64,000 nucleotides of DNA from Micropterus salmoides (GCF_014851395.1 NW_024041150.1:38389585-38453584); one strand, 5' to 3'. Counted from the stretch's first letter, positions 44,490 to 57,313 are shown. Numbers and translations: made by a program. Notes: generated from the letters alone by a model not told the origin.

Positions 44490-45350
44490 TCCCCACCGAC
44501 CCCTGTCCCTCCCTGGGCTCGGTGTTGAACGTTTCTTAGTTTCTAGAAAACAGCGTGTTCACCGATGCCAGGCTAGTAATTCACCCCTCAGCCAACACTG
44601 CTCTTCCAGCTAAGACCTACATGACAGTAGTAGGGCTCGGGACCCCGCCTCACCAGCCAGGCAGCCGAGAAAGAAGCCTGTGGCCCTTATTGCTCTCTTG
44701 GCTACTACTGAGCCAGTAAAGGCGGTACTAGGGCCCGGGCTTCCGACTGGCCAGGTCGCACAGATCACACTATGGGTCGCCTACACGACATGACAGCAGA
44801 ACTAGACACTTAAAGAGCTAGATCTGCATTCACAGCACATGTGTGCAGCTAATGTTAGGCTAGCCAATCAGCTATGGCCGGAGAGAAGCAACCAGAAGCT
44901 ACGTCTCTTATGGCATAGTGAGGCGGAAAAGATAACTCATTGTCCCGGTCAGTCCTTTTTCCTTCGTGTTTATCCAGATTTAGGGTAAATCATATCATCC
45001 CACAGAGACACGTTGTCCCTGAAGTCCAGAGGTTTAGATTAAGAGAATCTGTGTAAACGTAAAAGGCAGCGACCATTGTCGCATGTCTCGACGCCCCGGT
45101 GGGACCTGCCACTTCTGCTGCTGGAGGCTCTAAGGTCTGCACCTCATGAGCCCCTGGATCAGTCCTCTTTGAAAATGCTATCTTTCAAGAGAGCCTTGCT
45201 GCTAACTCTCCCCTCTGTGAGCTGTGTGCACTGTTGGTCGACCCCAGTTGTGTGCTGCTTTGTGTTGACCACATTGTGGCCGTGTTGAGACTGAACCCCT
45301 CCTTTGTTCCTAAGAAAATAAGGAGCTCATGCAGGTGAGCCTGTGTGAGA
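44490..45350 (+). pseudogene. DIRS-like (tyrosine-recombinase retrotransposon) fragment
   Basis: Around 45076-45215 the forward frame reads TPRWDLPLLLLEALRSAPHE and PLDQSSLKMLSFKRALLLTL. This closely follows the W-DL-L-L..L...P-EPL...SLK.LS.K.ALLLAL segment at the start of the recombinase of fish DIRS elements. A following LNPSFVPKKI also fits. Upstream GC-rich sequence (44490-45060) is broken and probably belongs to the same element. It lies between the two duplication units. Confidence 0.6.
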
Positions 45351-45414
45351 TAGAACAAAGGTTTCGAGATGAGTGCAGCTGCTTTTCGCCGACTTGATAG
45401 TCAAACGTGAGCTG

Positions 45415-45510
45415 TGGACTATAAAAAGAAGTCCTTTGGATGAGGGACGAAACATCTTCTAGTATCTTCAACCATGTCCAGTTGCCGTTCACTTTAACCT
45501 TCTTTGGATA
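45415..45510 (-). repeat. Dispersed repeat containing GACGAAACRTCTTC block
   Basis: The block AACTGGACTTGGT, then GAAGATACTGGAAGACGTTT, CGTCCCTCATCCAAAGGACT occurs on the plus strand at 35640-35700, on the minus strand here, and again at 52938-52995. Part of it appears near 36760. It is a common teleost repeat and non-coding here. Confidence 0.7.
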
Positions 45511-47134
45511 TACTAACTTTAGTTCTATGAGCACAGGCGGAGCGCTCTACTGATGGAGCCCTGCTGCTCCGACACCATCTGCTGAAGAGGTGGTCGGATG
45601 TTGAGGCAGTAAGGCCCCTGCTACGCACTTATGTTCGGCTACATGCACAATGTAAACTTTAGGGGGCGAGTTCATGCGTGTGGTTGGAGGATGTAGTACC
45701 CAGTCCAGTCCAGAGGGCTCTGCTCTTTGTTTTGACAACTTAGCCTTAAAAGCAGGCTGGTGGTGGATTAAAACATCTGTCTAAGATGCAATGTGAGAAC
45801 AAAAAGAAAGTGCAGTGTTATAATTGATTCACTAGGTGGCCCTCTGTGTGTTTTCAGACCAGTATTGTGTGAATGAAGGAAACACTGAAATTAAAAAAAT
45901 AAACTGCTTTATTTATTGACACAGGGTAGTGGAAATAAAAAGAACAGCTTTAAAAAATATATAAAAATTTCTATTCCTATATACATCATGTACACAACAT
46001 AAAATAATTTGAATTAAATTAAGATTCAATAAACAAAGTACAAAGTAATTTTAAATAAAAAGCACCCACATACAATCCAAGAAATTGAATCTTAATTTAA
46101 TACAACCTGCAAGACATTTTTAAATAAAGTTTATGTGCATGGGGTACAACCCTGAGCGTTTTCAGGAAGACAAAAAATACTTTTCCCTTCTTTTCCTGTG
46201 TGCGCCACCTCCAGCGATTTATGTTGACAACCTGCAGTGTCATAAGGTCCACAAAGACGCTGTGAAACAACCTGCAGGTTTAAAGTCCTTTTCTTGCACA
46301 GGCTGGGCTCTTTTACATAAAGCATGGCACTAACTAGTTGGTATATTTGTCACATAAAAATGACTTTGATCTATTTCAGATTCCATCATTATTTCCTTGA
46401 TGGGAGGAGATTTGTTTTCACAGACAGTACCTAAAAGAGCGACCTTCAGCACGGATAATATACACATACTACACTATGAATTTGGCTGAGAATTTAACAC
46501 ACCTTTGTCGACTCTGTTAGCATCTATTTGTAGGAACCGGATTGGCTGTATGTTAAAGAGCTTGTGTAAATGTAACATTGGCTGGCCCATCTGCCTGCAC
46601 AGAGAGGCCCTTGGATTGTGGGTTGACACGTTGCAGTGACAGATGGTTTGAAATTGCATATAGTGTGTGGAGTGTGTGTTTAAATTGAGTTGCATAGTTG
46701 ATCTGGCGACTTGGTTGTCAGACAAACATCCAAAACTTGGATTCTTGTATAATGATTCTTCATAATAAAGTTTGAGGGCAAATTACTAGAGTTTCCCAGG
46801 AGAAACAACAAAATGGGTGACAGCCAGGAAAAACGGGAATGTTGGAAGGTATGCCTCTAAACCTCACTAATAAAAATAAAAAACAAGTCTAAAATAAAAA
46901 TTATGAAATGTACCTGCCCTTGTTTTGAGCAATTAGTTGAACCTCACAACTGATCTGGTGTTCCAACAGCAACAGGGATCAGTGAGAGCTTTTTTTCTTA
47001 TAAAAAACTATGTTTTACAAGCAATATTAGAAAGGGTTTCAACAGATCAATTCACACAGAAAGATAAACAGACCCCACTTTCTAGTGGTATCTAGCTGGG
47101 CGGAAAGTATTGTGTATAGCTTTGTGCTCTTTCC

Positions 47135-47751
47135 TCACGACACTAACAGCTCTGAATCCTCTGTTAAATTCTCCAGTGGGAAGAAGCGGTTATTGTTCAG
47201 GGTTGATGTGAGCGTTAAGGAATGTCTGCGCTTGGGAACGTCTGGACAAGGCTGAGCACTGGACTCACTTACGGAACGAAGCCTTTTCTTTGAAGTGTTG
47301 GCTGAAGATGATGAAGAAGAACCAGAGAACACTGGAAAACCAAAGTCCAAAACAGCGGGGCAGCTGTTGTTGCGACGCTTTCCAGAGATTGGGCCTGGAT
47401 TACTGTTTGGTTGTGAGATGCTCGGCGTTGGACCCGGATTCTGGGGTAAGCTGTCAGATTCTGGAGGTTTGCTGTCGGCCGAGGCTGCAGGACTGCAGAC
47501 AAACGTTGGCTGGTCAAGCTGGCAAACAACAGGACTTCGGTGAGATTTTACTTCGCTCTGTAGTTGGCAGATGGTCTCCTCTCTCTCATGAAGCTTCGAC
47601 CTGATGTCATCCAGCTCTCTTGACAGCATCTCAGTGTTGCTGATTGCCACGTTGTCAACACACACACACAGAAGTGGTTCAGTTCCAGAGGTACCAGTGA
47701 CTGTACTGTGACCTGACAACTGCCTCGTCACAGACTGGGTTTTTCCTTCCG
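47135..47751 (-). CDS. Gene B cytoplasmic exon
   Basis: The 617-base exon has the same layout as in gene A but is visibly more diverged than the V exon. There are small indels, for example an added SVTRQL near the start and a SGSSSSSSAN expansion where A has SYGSFSAN. The C-terminus is 13 or so residues shorter. The dileucine-type end (EDSELLV) is kept. A polyadenylation-type TTTATT lies at 45908-45913. Confidence 0.88.
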
Positions 47752-50700
47752 CTGCGTGAACACAAGAAAACGCTGTTAGTTTCACATTAATCTTTTATTG
47801 AAGGATGAAGGAGTACAATCTTAATAACTGAAGGACATGAGGCCTAAAGGCCCATTTATACTCCTGCGTAGGGGCTACATGCGTACCTACGCTGTAGGCT
47901 ACGCACGTAGCCATGCATTTATACTGTGCGTAGGTGTGCCAGTCATTCTACAATTACACCCCCAAACGCTAGTCGGCAGTAGCACTACAGCGTCCAACGT
48001 GTTGACTTTTGACAGCCGAGCGGGCTAACTTCCGGTTTAGCCCTCCGTAACGTATTTTCACATGTTACTGACCGAATGGATCACATTCTGATAGTCATCG
48101 TAGTAATTTCGCTCGGGTTGCGACGGTCAAATATATTGATTCACTGTGTTACAGCTGCCGTTTTGGCCGCTAGTAAATGTTACTTCAAAGCATGGGGTAC
48201 TTCCGGTCGGCTCGGCGGCATTGCGAGGCTACCCAGCCAACCAATAACAGAGCTTACGGTCCGCGTTGACTCGACGTGTAGTTACATTTTTGAGGAGGCG
48301 CACATCAGGTGGCGTCGTAGCCTCTGCGTACCCTCTACGTAGCCCCGTAGCCTACACCGTCGATTTGATGCAGAAGTATAAATTGCACTTTAGAAGGAGA
48401 GCACAGAATGAGCCTGACCCTTAGAGGTTGATTCTCAAATATAAACACACTAAATACAACTTAATAACTCCCAATAATGATAAAAATCTCCTCTTAACTC
48501 AAAATGTTGAATCAAAAATGTAAGACAAACTGATAATGTAATAAAATCTCTCTGCCAATAATGTCATAAATTGATACCTTAACAGGAGGTCATCACATTA
48601 TTGGGTTAGCCTTTTGTTGCAGAACCTGATAATGTAATAATTTCCCAATATTATAATAACTTGGCTGTTGTAATGTTGTAATAACATGCAGTCAATAATG
48701 TGTTAATGTTTAGGAAATGCATTGTTTTTGTAATTGAGTCGTTATTTTCAAATAGGCGATGCTATTATCGTGTTTAATCACATTGTACTTTTTTAGAATC
48801 ATTTTTTATTTGTGGATATTACACAGCGCTGCACTGTCATTGGTCTACGGTAGATGAAAAGAGAGCCAAAGAGCCAAATAAGCCAAAGAATGGCTGGTTA
48901 CAAATGGACCATAGACAATGCTGTCTTTCATCACAAGGAGACTAATGACAAAGTTTTACATGAAGGGGTTATTATTCTTAAGTCAGAGTGTCATTGTGTT
49001 TTCCTTGTGGATTTTGCGTGATGCCCGATGACTTGGCTCACTGGTGCCTCCCCGAGTCGAGCTGATCTTGTCGAACTATTATGTTACTACAAGATGTTAA
49101 ACTCTCCAAGGCAGAGAGCACTTGGATATCAATGTCAATGTTAAACTAAGCATGCACACGAGTTGCACTATTACTGCTTTTGTAATCAAAAAGTGAGTTT
49201 ATTTACTAAATACAGTACTTTTTCAGTGTTAGTGACTTACCACCGTTGCCATATCTCTTCCGTAGACACACATATAGGCCTAACCCACATAAGCCAAGTA
49301 AAATGGTTACTCCAACAGCGATGCCAATGGATAGAGAGCAGGAAGTTCTGTAGTAAACTGGAATGACAAATAACATGATGCTGACATACATAACGATCTG
49401 GTATATAATAAATACCATCAACCCCACGAGGAGACGACATGACTGATCAGTTATCAGCAGCAGATTTCTGTCTGCTTTTTCAAACGTCATTGGATTCTGT
49501 ATGTGCATTATGTTTAATAAAATGCCAAGACAAATATGATAAAACTCTTGGTAATCCAGCCTGGTGTGTTGTTTAAGCTGCAGTTTACCTGCTATGAGAA
49601 TCTGAGTTTCCCTGGTCTGGTTGATCTGCAGCTGGTGAACTCTGCAGGCGACCCTGTGATGAGATTCGATTAAGTTAGTTTATGACAAGGAGTCTATCTC
49701 TAGACCTGCTTGAATTTAAGAAGAATTTAATGCATTTCAGTATTAAGAAAAGCTTTGTTAATGCTACTCTTCACCAATGTGACACCACAATTCAACCCAT
49801 ATTTGTGTTACTGTGGTCTTTACCTTGCAAAAAACTATTCTGATTAATGTTGTATTGTGTTTGATATAAGCACAGTGAGAACCTACTTCACCAGTGCTGA
49901 CAACACACTGGTGATGATTTGATGTTGAATCTGTTTTCAATCTGCACTGAAAGCCCTGTTGGGAAAGTACCTTCCTAGAGTGCAATGAGTAATAAACTGA
50001 ATTTAAACCTGTTGGTAGGATGCTGGAGAGTCACTCTTTGTGTCACATTGTAACACCCACTGGCATCTTGATCTCTTTTTGGGGCTTCAGCTGGGATGTT
50101 GTTTCCCTGATCATCCACAAACGTGAGCTCAGGCTCCGGCAGCCAGCAGTCCGCCTCACACTGAAGAGTCACTCCTCCACTCTCGGCTGAAATCACTGAA
50201 AGTTTTGGTTCAGAAACTGAAACTATAAAAAGAAGAATGACACAAGTTTTGAGCTTTGAATGGTCCATTCAATGTTTGATACGAGTGAGAACATAAATTC
50301 AAAGAGTTTTGGTTATATAATGTGGGTTGAAAGGCAGTTTCCACCCACATGTATGTAAGTTAATAACTAGCCATTTAAGTGTTCGCTATCGGTACCACAC
50401 CTGACCCAGTTGGAAAAGTGACAGCTAAAGCTGATCCACACTGTATTGTCAGCATTTGTTTTTTTATCCACACACTCCCTTGGGTTTTAGCTTCATGAAC
50501 TACTGAGAACAAGATAACGGTTTTGAATTAAAGAGAAAACTGGAGCAAAAAACACATTTTTCAATTCAATACATTTAGCGGACGCTTTTATCCAAAGCGA
50601 CTTACAATTGCTACATATGTCAGAGGTCGCACGCCTCTTGACTAAGGGCTAAGTGTCTTGCTCAGGGACACAATGTGTCACAGTGAGGAATTGAACCCGT

Positions 50701-50820
50701 GTCTCTCACACCAAAGGCATGTTTCTGATCCACTGCCCCATCACCACCCCCATTATTCTTTTATATTGGTAACGAATCCAGTGTTAACATGATATGTTTA
50801 CTGTATTTGACAATACAGTG

Positions 50821-50852
<32 letters not shown>

Positions 50853-53427
50853 CATCTATTTTCATTATTAAATAATGTCCTTAAACGCAATTCTACACAG
50901 CAACATAAAGGTTACAACTGTTTGCCTTAATAGTGACAGTCAGAGGCCAAAGTCCCTGTGTCTGCATGTAGTTATGTTCTACATGTGAGAGTATTCAAGG
51001 GAGACAGCAGGGACAGAAAGTTTTCCCTGAGCAATATGTGCTGAATAAACAGGGTGGGGTCGTGCTCAGGCCTTAATGAGGTCAGTTGCTTGTGATTAAG
51101 TTTTATCATCATAATCATTCACTTTGTTTACAAGCAAATTAATTTTCCACTATTCTTACAAATTTGGTGAAGTCATATAAACAGCACATTCTGTATGTTC
51201 TTTGGCCTTATTCTGAACGCAGCATTTTCAAATGAATAGAATACATGTGGGATTTGCTGGCATTGTTCAGGTTTTAGGAGCAGCGCAGCACTCGGACACT
51301 GCTCCATGATAGAAACTGGGAAGTTTTAGGTGACAGTGAGCTGCAGCTGCAAAACCTCTTTAAAAAAAAAAAAAACTTGACTGGACGTACCCACTGTAAG
51401 CTCCACAGTCGTAGTCTCCCGGGGGGCGTTCTGCCAGAGCCTCATGCAGCGGTATGTCCCTGCATCAGACAGCTGCACGTTGGAGATCCTTAACGAGATG
51501 TTTCCATTTTTCAGCTCTTTCATGATGAGGCTCGTCCTGTACTCGAAGGCCGGGTTCTTCATCTCATACGTCTCACAGCCATCCCGGTACAAGAAGATGA
51601 CGTTTGGCTGCAGGCCTTTCTTGGACCACTCCACCGTTGGAAAGTCACTGCTGGGATTAAACCTGAAACTGCAGGGCAGAATGACGTCCCCATTCACAAA
51701 GGCCAGGACCGGCTCTGGGGAACCAGGCGCAGAGGATTCTCCTAGGAAAACATAAAAATTGGTATTGTATTATAGTGGGGCCATTTCCAATATTCAGTCT
51801 ACTCTCAGTGATGCAAATGGGGTGGACACAATATGAGGAACATCTCTCAGTAGCAAAAGTAACAGACCGGAGCCTCCAAAGTGAATCACCACAATGCAGG
51901 ATGGATTTATTGCAGGGTTGTTGTTTCTCACTGGATTAGTTTTAGTCATGTTAACTGGCAACGACCAACAATAATGAGGCAACGACATATTAAGCAAGTT
52001 TCGATTCCCCTGGAGCATTCATTCAGGCCTTTACATTGTGATTTTTTTTAATATTAAAGATTATCTGGTTGAACTGGTCACAACTCAACTATTGTACAAC
52101 AGAAGGATTCCAGCTCATTTCAGGTTGTCACAGGCAAAAAATGCTCTGAAATGCTCCATTTGAAAGAGAAAAGGCTTGACTTGATTTATGTGACAGATAA
52201 AGCACACACACACACACACACACAGACCCCTACCTTTTCCATTCAAAACAATCTCCACCTGAAAACACTTGTACTGAATTACATTTCTGCTGCACCTTAG
52301 CTATGTTGTACTTTCCCAGCTCTGAAAATTGACTGACAGGAATGACAAAGTTAAGTTAACTGTTTGCACCCTATGATTCATTCTTCCTCCATGCTGCACG
52401 CGTGTGTGGGCAGGTCTGAAACTACTGAAAAGTAATAAAAGGAGCACCCACAGTGATTCAGCAATGTCTAAATGGAATGATCTGACTAAATATCTTGTTA
52501 AATGATGTGTTTGGTTTGTGAATATATCCACGTTAGATAGTATCTTTGTTATAAAGTTTAAAGAGATATTCATGTCCTGCAAGTCATGCTTGAAGAATGC
52601 AATTTCTTCACATACTAAAACAATTATACTTGAAATGTTTTTGGAGTAATTCCTAAGAATTTCATATGACTTGCTTGATTCTCATCACAGTAACTTGGGA
52701 CTTGCTTGAGACTTCAAGGTTAAAACTTGACACTCGTTTGTGACTTATTCCCACCTCCGAGCTGCCATAAAGCAACTAGGAAAAACTGGAAATACCTTCC
52801 AGAGAACTGGATGTCTGCGACTGTGAGCCCGATAGTAGCGAACACATGAGATGCACAAAGTGTGCTAGGTGCAGCAGAGATGTCTGTGAAGGTTCTCAGT
52901 CATCCAGGTCAAAGTTATCCAACGAAGGTTGAGGTCAAGGGCAACTGGACTTGGTAGAAGATACTAGAAGACATTTCGTCCCTCATCCAAGAGGATGATG
53001 CATTGCAGCAGAGATAATTGGCTGGGGTCAGGTGAAGGTGAGGGGAAACACATCGAGAGGGAAAAATCCACCGGCACCGGTGTCCTATCAGTATTGATTT
53101 CAGTAGGTCAAGTCCTACTAACCAAACTGTGTATGAGTGCAGACCATTAAAATTACACTGAACACTATTCATGACATTTAACATGATAGCCAACCCTCGC
53201 ATTGCCCATAAATTACAATTGTAGATATTACATATTGAAGCTGTGAGGCTTTGTGAAACCTTTCTGACACAATTAAATGTTTTTGCTTTCAGGTGTCACA
53301 TCACTCACTTTCAAGTGTAGAGGACTGTCATAGTACAAGCACAAATACAAAGAGACATTTCAACAGCCTAAATACTGTATAGGGTCACAGGAGATAGCCA
53401 ACAATGAAATGTAAATTTCAAAAAACA

Positions 53428-53469
<42 letters not shown>

Positions 53470-54193
53470 TCTACATGGATGCACCAGTTTGTGTTTGTCG
53501 ACACACTGTAGACTATGTGATTTTCTTATTTTCTTATTCTAAGCTTACAGAAATATTCTAGAGTAAAACAAGCCTTTTCCACCTTCAGGTCTGATCAAGA
53601 TTGAAGCTGGAACGTTTTATGAACAACATTTGTCACAAATCTTGATACAAAGGACAGAAGAGAACATAATGAATGTAGTTCAGCCTCATGAAAATGACAA
53701 TAGGCTATACACAGTAGCAGCAGCAGTATTATTAGCATTGGCTTGCAACACTACAGTGCAGTCAGTAAGTTTATAAACTTGCACCTGCCCTGCCCCCTCC
53801 ACCACTGTAAATGTAAAAAAAAAAAGGCATTCCTGACGCAGGTGCAGATTGTTTTTTATCAGCTTGATTGTATTAAAATGCCTCTGATATCAGCAATAAT
53901 GTGTTGCTCAAATATCAAAGGGTAAATCCAGCAGTGGCTTCTGCGTGTTAAGGAAGTGGCTTGACAAAGTTACAGTAACTTTGTCATATCACGACCTCAG
54001 ACTTCAAAGATTAACCATTTGGGTTGAAACAGAGAAAACTAATTTAAATTTACTCTTTTATGTCTGATACATGTGCGTTGTAGACAAATAGTTCTGAAAA
54101 TCCTACTGTTTTAAAGGACAATAAAAAATAAATAAACTGTTACATACCTGTATAAATCAGCAGCGCAAGAACGAGGAAATTACGATAATGCAT
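47135..54193 (-). CDS. BTN-like receptor B (tandem paralogue of A)
   Basis: Exons: 54193-54148 (signal MHYRNFLVLALLIYTG), 51741-51391 (IgV), 50216-50009 plus 49653-49589 (IgC in two exons), 49357-49241 (membrane) and 47751-47135 (cytoplasmic, stop TGA). The exon-phase pattern is the same as in gene A; total 468 codons including stop. The membrane segment is GIAVGVTILLGLCGLGLYVC, without gene A's Glu. The tail keeps the coiled coil (LSRELDDIRSKLHEREE) and ends EDSELLVS. It has RSVSES where A has RSISEP, so the 14-3-3 proline is absent. Both copies look intact and expressible. The start was chosen from the signal exon homologous to A. Confidence 0.88.
47845..48392. mobile_element. Non-autonomous DNA element with TAAAGG..TTTATACT inverted ends
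   Basis: The left end TAAAGGCCCATTTATACTCC, TGCGTA is mirrored by the reverse complement of the right end, TAAAGTGCAATTTATACTTC, TGCATC. The 548 bp interior is GC-rich and repetitive in GTAGGCTACG / CTACGTAGCC words. It lies in the last intron of gene B. Confidence 0.7.
49241..49357 (-). CDS. Gene B transmembrane exon
   Basis: The 117-base exon reads YYRTSCSLS, GIAVGVTILLGLCGLGLYVC, then LRKRYGNGG, phase 1 at both ends. Confidence 0.88.
49589..50216 (-). CDS. Gene B IgC domain, split over two exons (50216-50009, 49653-49589)
   Basis: LQCEADCWLPEPELTFVDDQ and ...LQHPTN are followed by RVACRVHQLQINQTRETQ and LIAG in the second exon. The intron is 355 bases, against 527 in gene A, at the identical codon position. 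Confidence 0.9.
50569..50750 (-). repeat. tRNA-derived SINE, minus orientation
   Basis: TTTAGCGGACGCTTTTATCC, AAAGCGACTTACAATTGC, TGTCTTGCTCAGGGACACA and ATTGAACCCGTGTCTC are the reverse complement of the SINE at 25597. Intron of gene B. Confidence 0.8.
50819..50846. repeat. (TA)n microsatellite
   Basis: About 26 bases of alternating TA in an intron of gene B. Confidence 0.9.
51391..51741 (-). CDS. Gene B IgV exon
   Basis: The 351-base exon is aligned without gaps to gene A's. It has the same Cys pair, the same additional Cys (RDGCETY) and the same N-glycosylation candidate NIS. Confidence 0.95.
53427..53467. repeat. (AC)n microsatellite
   Basis: ACACACACATACACACAC... about 40 bases, in intron 1 of gene B. 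Shorter CA runs occur at 39808-39825 (A) and 52204-52223 (B), a homologous site. Confidence 0.9.
54148..54193 (-). CDS. Gene B signal-peptide exon
   Basis: The 46-base exon is MHYRNFLVLALLIYTG, with a GTATG donor and phase 1. It is colinear with gene A's signal exon at 41930. Confidence 0.85.
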
Positions 54194-55259
54194 AACTAAA
54201 AAACAGAAAAGTTGATTTTATACTTTGTTCTGGAAACAAACATGAAAGATTTCTGGAAAAACACAGGCTTATTTGCAAACACGAGCAGCTCTTAACAGTC
54301 TTATCAGGCGACTGCCGGGTTACAAACTTTTCCACTACAACCCTTCACGGTTTCGACCGTCACGTCACTCTGGTGCGTTCACAGAAGCTGCAGTCTTTAT
54401 TCACCGCACACTGTAACAGAATGTGGGCTATGTGTTTACAACTTTCGCTCTCCTACTGCTCCCGTTATCAACAGTATGGACAAATAAACACTTCAGTAAC
54501 CCTACAATAACTACACGCACAACATCATCATGTTCATTTCCGGTGTCGTAAGCTCTAAGTTAATGTCAGGAAACGTGTTTCAAAGTCTATTTTTGTGTGT
54601 GACGTTTAATAATGTGTATCCTAATTTCCCAGTTGTTTTGAATCTTACATAAAAAAAAGGTACGTCGTAAAGATGAGGCAAACTCTGGTTCATGCACTTT
54701 GGACACTCGTGACTGTGCAGGAATTGATTTCTTTAGAGCATCTGAAAAAAAAGGATGATGATTATTGATTTATTTTCATATTAGATCGAGTCAAGCTGTG
54801 TAAATATTTACAGTTGATTGCAGTCGGCTTTCTTTCATTCCAGTTGCATTTATCTGAATAAAGACACTACTCTGTGAATCTTTTTCATATCTCGCCCCCC
54901 TGATCGCCTTTGGGCTCTACTACCTCTCACAACTTCTGTTATGACCCTTCTCTCGGAAATAGTTCACACATGACCCTGTGTCTTTTAGAGATTTTGTTGA
55001 TTCTACTCGTAATAAATGGCCAGTGCTGAAAGAAATACTCAGACCCTTTATTTTACGGAGGCAATATTGTATACCCTTCCTGTCACGTGAAAACCATGTA
55101 TCTCCAGATGTGGTGATTTTGAATGTTTGTAATAACTAAAGGAGAAAATGTTCCTGCATAGATTTGGAAAATACTCCTTCTTAAGCTAAATGAACTATTT
55201 AACCCCTCCTCGAATCAGCTGGAAAATGCATCATCACAAACCTGAAAGCAGAAGTCTCA

Positions 55260-57313
55260 AAGCACAGCAACCCTTCAACCCTTCGCTGAGGCATTGCTGT
55301 ATAGTTAACATGAGCTCAACCTTTAACATCAGCAGTAAAATGCAACACACATTAATGCAGCAGTTAATCCAGAAACATCAGATTTAATAGAGAAACACTA
55401 CTAGGGAACACTTCACCGCTCAGTACTTTACTATTTTACATTTAGCTGATAATACTTTTACTTAAATAAGGTTTTAAATGCATGACTTTAACTTGTAGTG
55501 GAGTATTTTCTCAGTGTGGTATTAGTACTTATACTTCAGTAAAGGGTCTGAATACTTGCTCCACCTCTGGTGCTTTTTACAGTGATGGTTATCTGAGTAA
55601 ATACTACGTATAACTAGCTAATAAGATCATTTAAAGCTGAATGGATCAGATGGGTCAGAGTGATTTTCTGGGTGAGTTCAGCACCATGGGCAGAAACAGC
55701 GGACGACCACCTGTCTGTCCATCACCTGCTGTTTCTTTCACTCTGAGTTACTGGATCGACTCTATATGGGGTATTTATTTATAATTGTGTCTGAATTTTA
55801 CTACACAAAGTACTGGGTGGTGTCAGCTGCTAAACATTACACCTGATCTTCATCAACTGCAGAGCAAACTGGAGACATGGCAGGACTGTGTGACCACAAC
55901 CTAATGATATAAATGTGCATGTCAAGTCAGTTATATAAAGTGAAAATAAAATGGGAGACCAGTTGTTTATTCCTTAATGAGGTTAATCTTTTATTTATTT
56001 ATTTTGACAGAACTGCAAAAGGAAATTAACCTCCCCACATTCTTGTGGTTTAAATGCAAACAGGTCTCTATTGATCAAAATACATACATACATCTCCACA
56101 TACATCAGTTGGTTGTTTGATTTGTAAAACTCAAACAACAAACAATTACCCAGAGCCCAGAATGACTCCTTCAATTCTAAAAGTATTGAAAAAATGCCTA
56201 TTGAATCTCTGTTGACAGTGATGACTAATCATTTCTGGTGTGTAAACTGTTGGGTAGTTTATTTTTTAACAAAACTAAAGCTGTCCGATGAAGTAGTGCA
56301 TTAAAAAGAGCAATATTTCCCTCTGAGATGTTGTGGAGTAGAAGAAGAAAAAGAAGAGAAGGGACTCGAGTCAGAAAAAGAAGTAAAGCAGGCAGATGTG
56401 GGAGTCAGATGAGCAGGATTGGAGTGAAAGTCTGAGGTTATCTGGTGGGCTATGGCAGGTCTGGAAGGATCCTCAGACATGTGAAGCCAATTGAGCTAAC
56501 TAAACAGATCTTAGGAAGTCATTATGACATTGTCTTAAATGAAAGGTGCAAAAGGAAGTGGGTTTGTAGCTGAATACACAATGCAAAATTGCAAAAATGT
56601 TACACAGGACATGGGCATTCATTTCAGCTCATTTCAGCTTAGCAGAGTGTTTGATATGGTTACAATTTACAGTGTCTTGATGTTAGACACACCTTTTCAT
56701 TTTAGTGTTTTGTGAAGAAAGGAAGTTTGAAACCACAGTAAGAACATGTGCTCACGTGGTATCAATCACATGAGCACAATAGCAAACAGCAGCGTCTCAC
56801 ATCCTCAACAGGAGCTGAGAGTTTCCCTTTTGGTGATTTAAATAACAATGCAGCGTGTTTTTGTTTTGAGAAAACATCTTGTCATCAGCTTGTTATAAAA
56901 GGTTCCACAATATGAAATGGCGGTATGTAAAGTTTTGAAATATTCTAATTACATTTAACTTAAATTTCGTTGTACATGCACATCATGCGTATGACATTTA
57001 CAAGGACAACAAAGCATGGTGCCTGCTTCCTGTTACTGACATTTGTTTCCATTTCACTAACCACTGTCGACCTGCAGATACAACAGTCTTCTGGCTGGCA
57101 GCAGCGACACGTGATTTGTTTTTATACAAACATTTTAATCATTTTACAACAGAATACTACACAAAATGTAAAGAGAAAGTTAAAAAAGCTAAAATATGTC
57201 ATACAAAAGCTTTAGAGTCAGACAGGAAGTGTTTACATCATCACGATTTCTTCACGTTTTATTTGTGTAAATATCAGCATTTTATATTTTATTTCACCTT
57301 TAAACATTTCAGG
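55260..57313. other. Gene-free region between BTN-like gene B and the V-C receptor gene
   Basis: The two genes are divergent across this 2 kb plus the B 5' flank. There is no convincing exon. The part just upstream of 57314 should contain the promoter of the V-C gene, but I could not identify a TATA or other core element with confidence. Confidence 0.5.

Larger units (their letters stand above)
28530..44500. repeat. Segmental duplication, unit A
   Basis: This region carries BTN-like gene A and its flanks. It matches unit B (about 45745-55260) in the same orientation. The shared left edge reads GGTGGATTAAAAC and then AATGTGAGAAC; the shared right edge reads CCATGTATCTCCAGATGTGG and AATGAACTGTTTAAC-type sequence. 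Unit A is longer because of insertions at 33342-38789, about 38845-39725 and about 43360-44280. Confidence 0.85.
45745..55260. repeat. Segmental duplication, unit B
   Basis: Head-to-tail partner of unit A, containing BTN-like gene B. Alignable intron and flank blocks include the region around 52130-52170 (A: 39735-39770), 53230-53760 (A: 40740-41280) and 54940-55250 (A: 43255-43340 and 44285-44480). Intron identity looks roughly 80-90% by eye. Confidence 0.85.

Noticed and set aside
47837..48342. Open frames at 47837-48028 and 48076-48342
   Set aside because: They lie entirely within the inverted-ended DNA element and show no protein signature.
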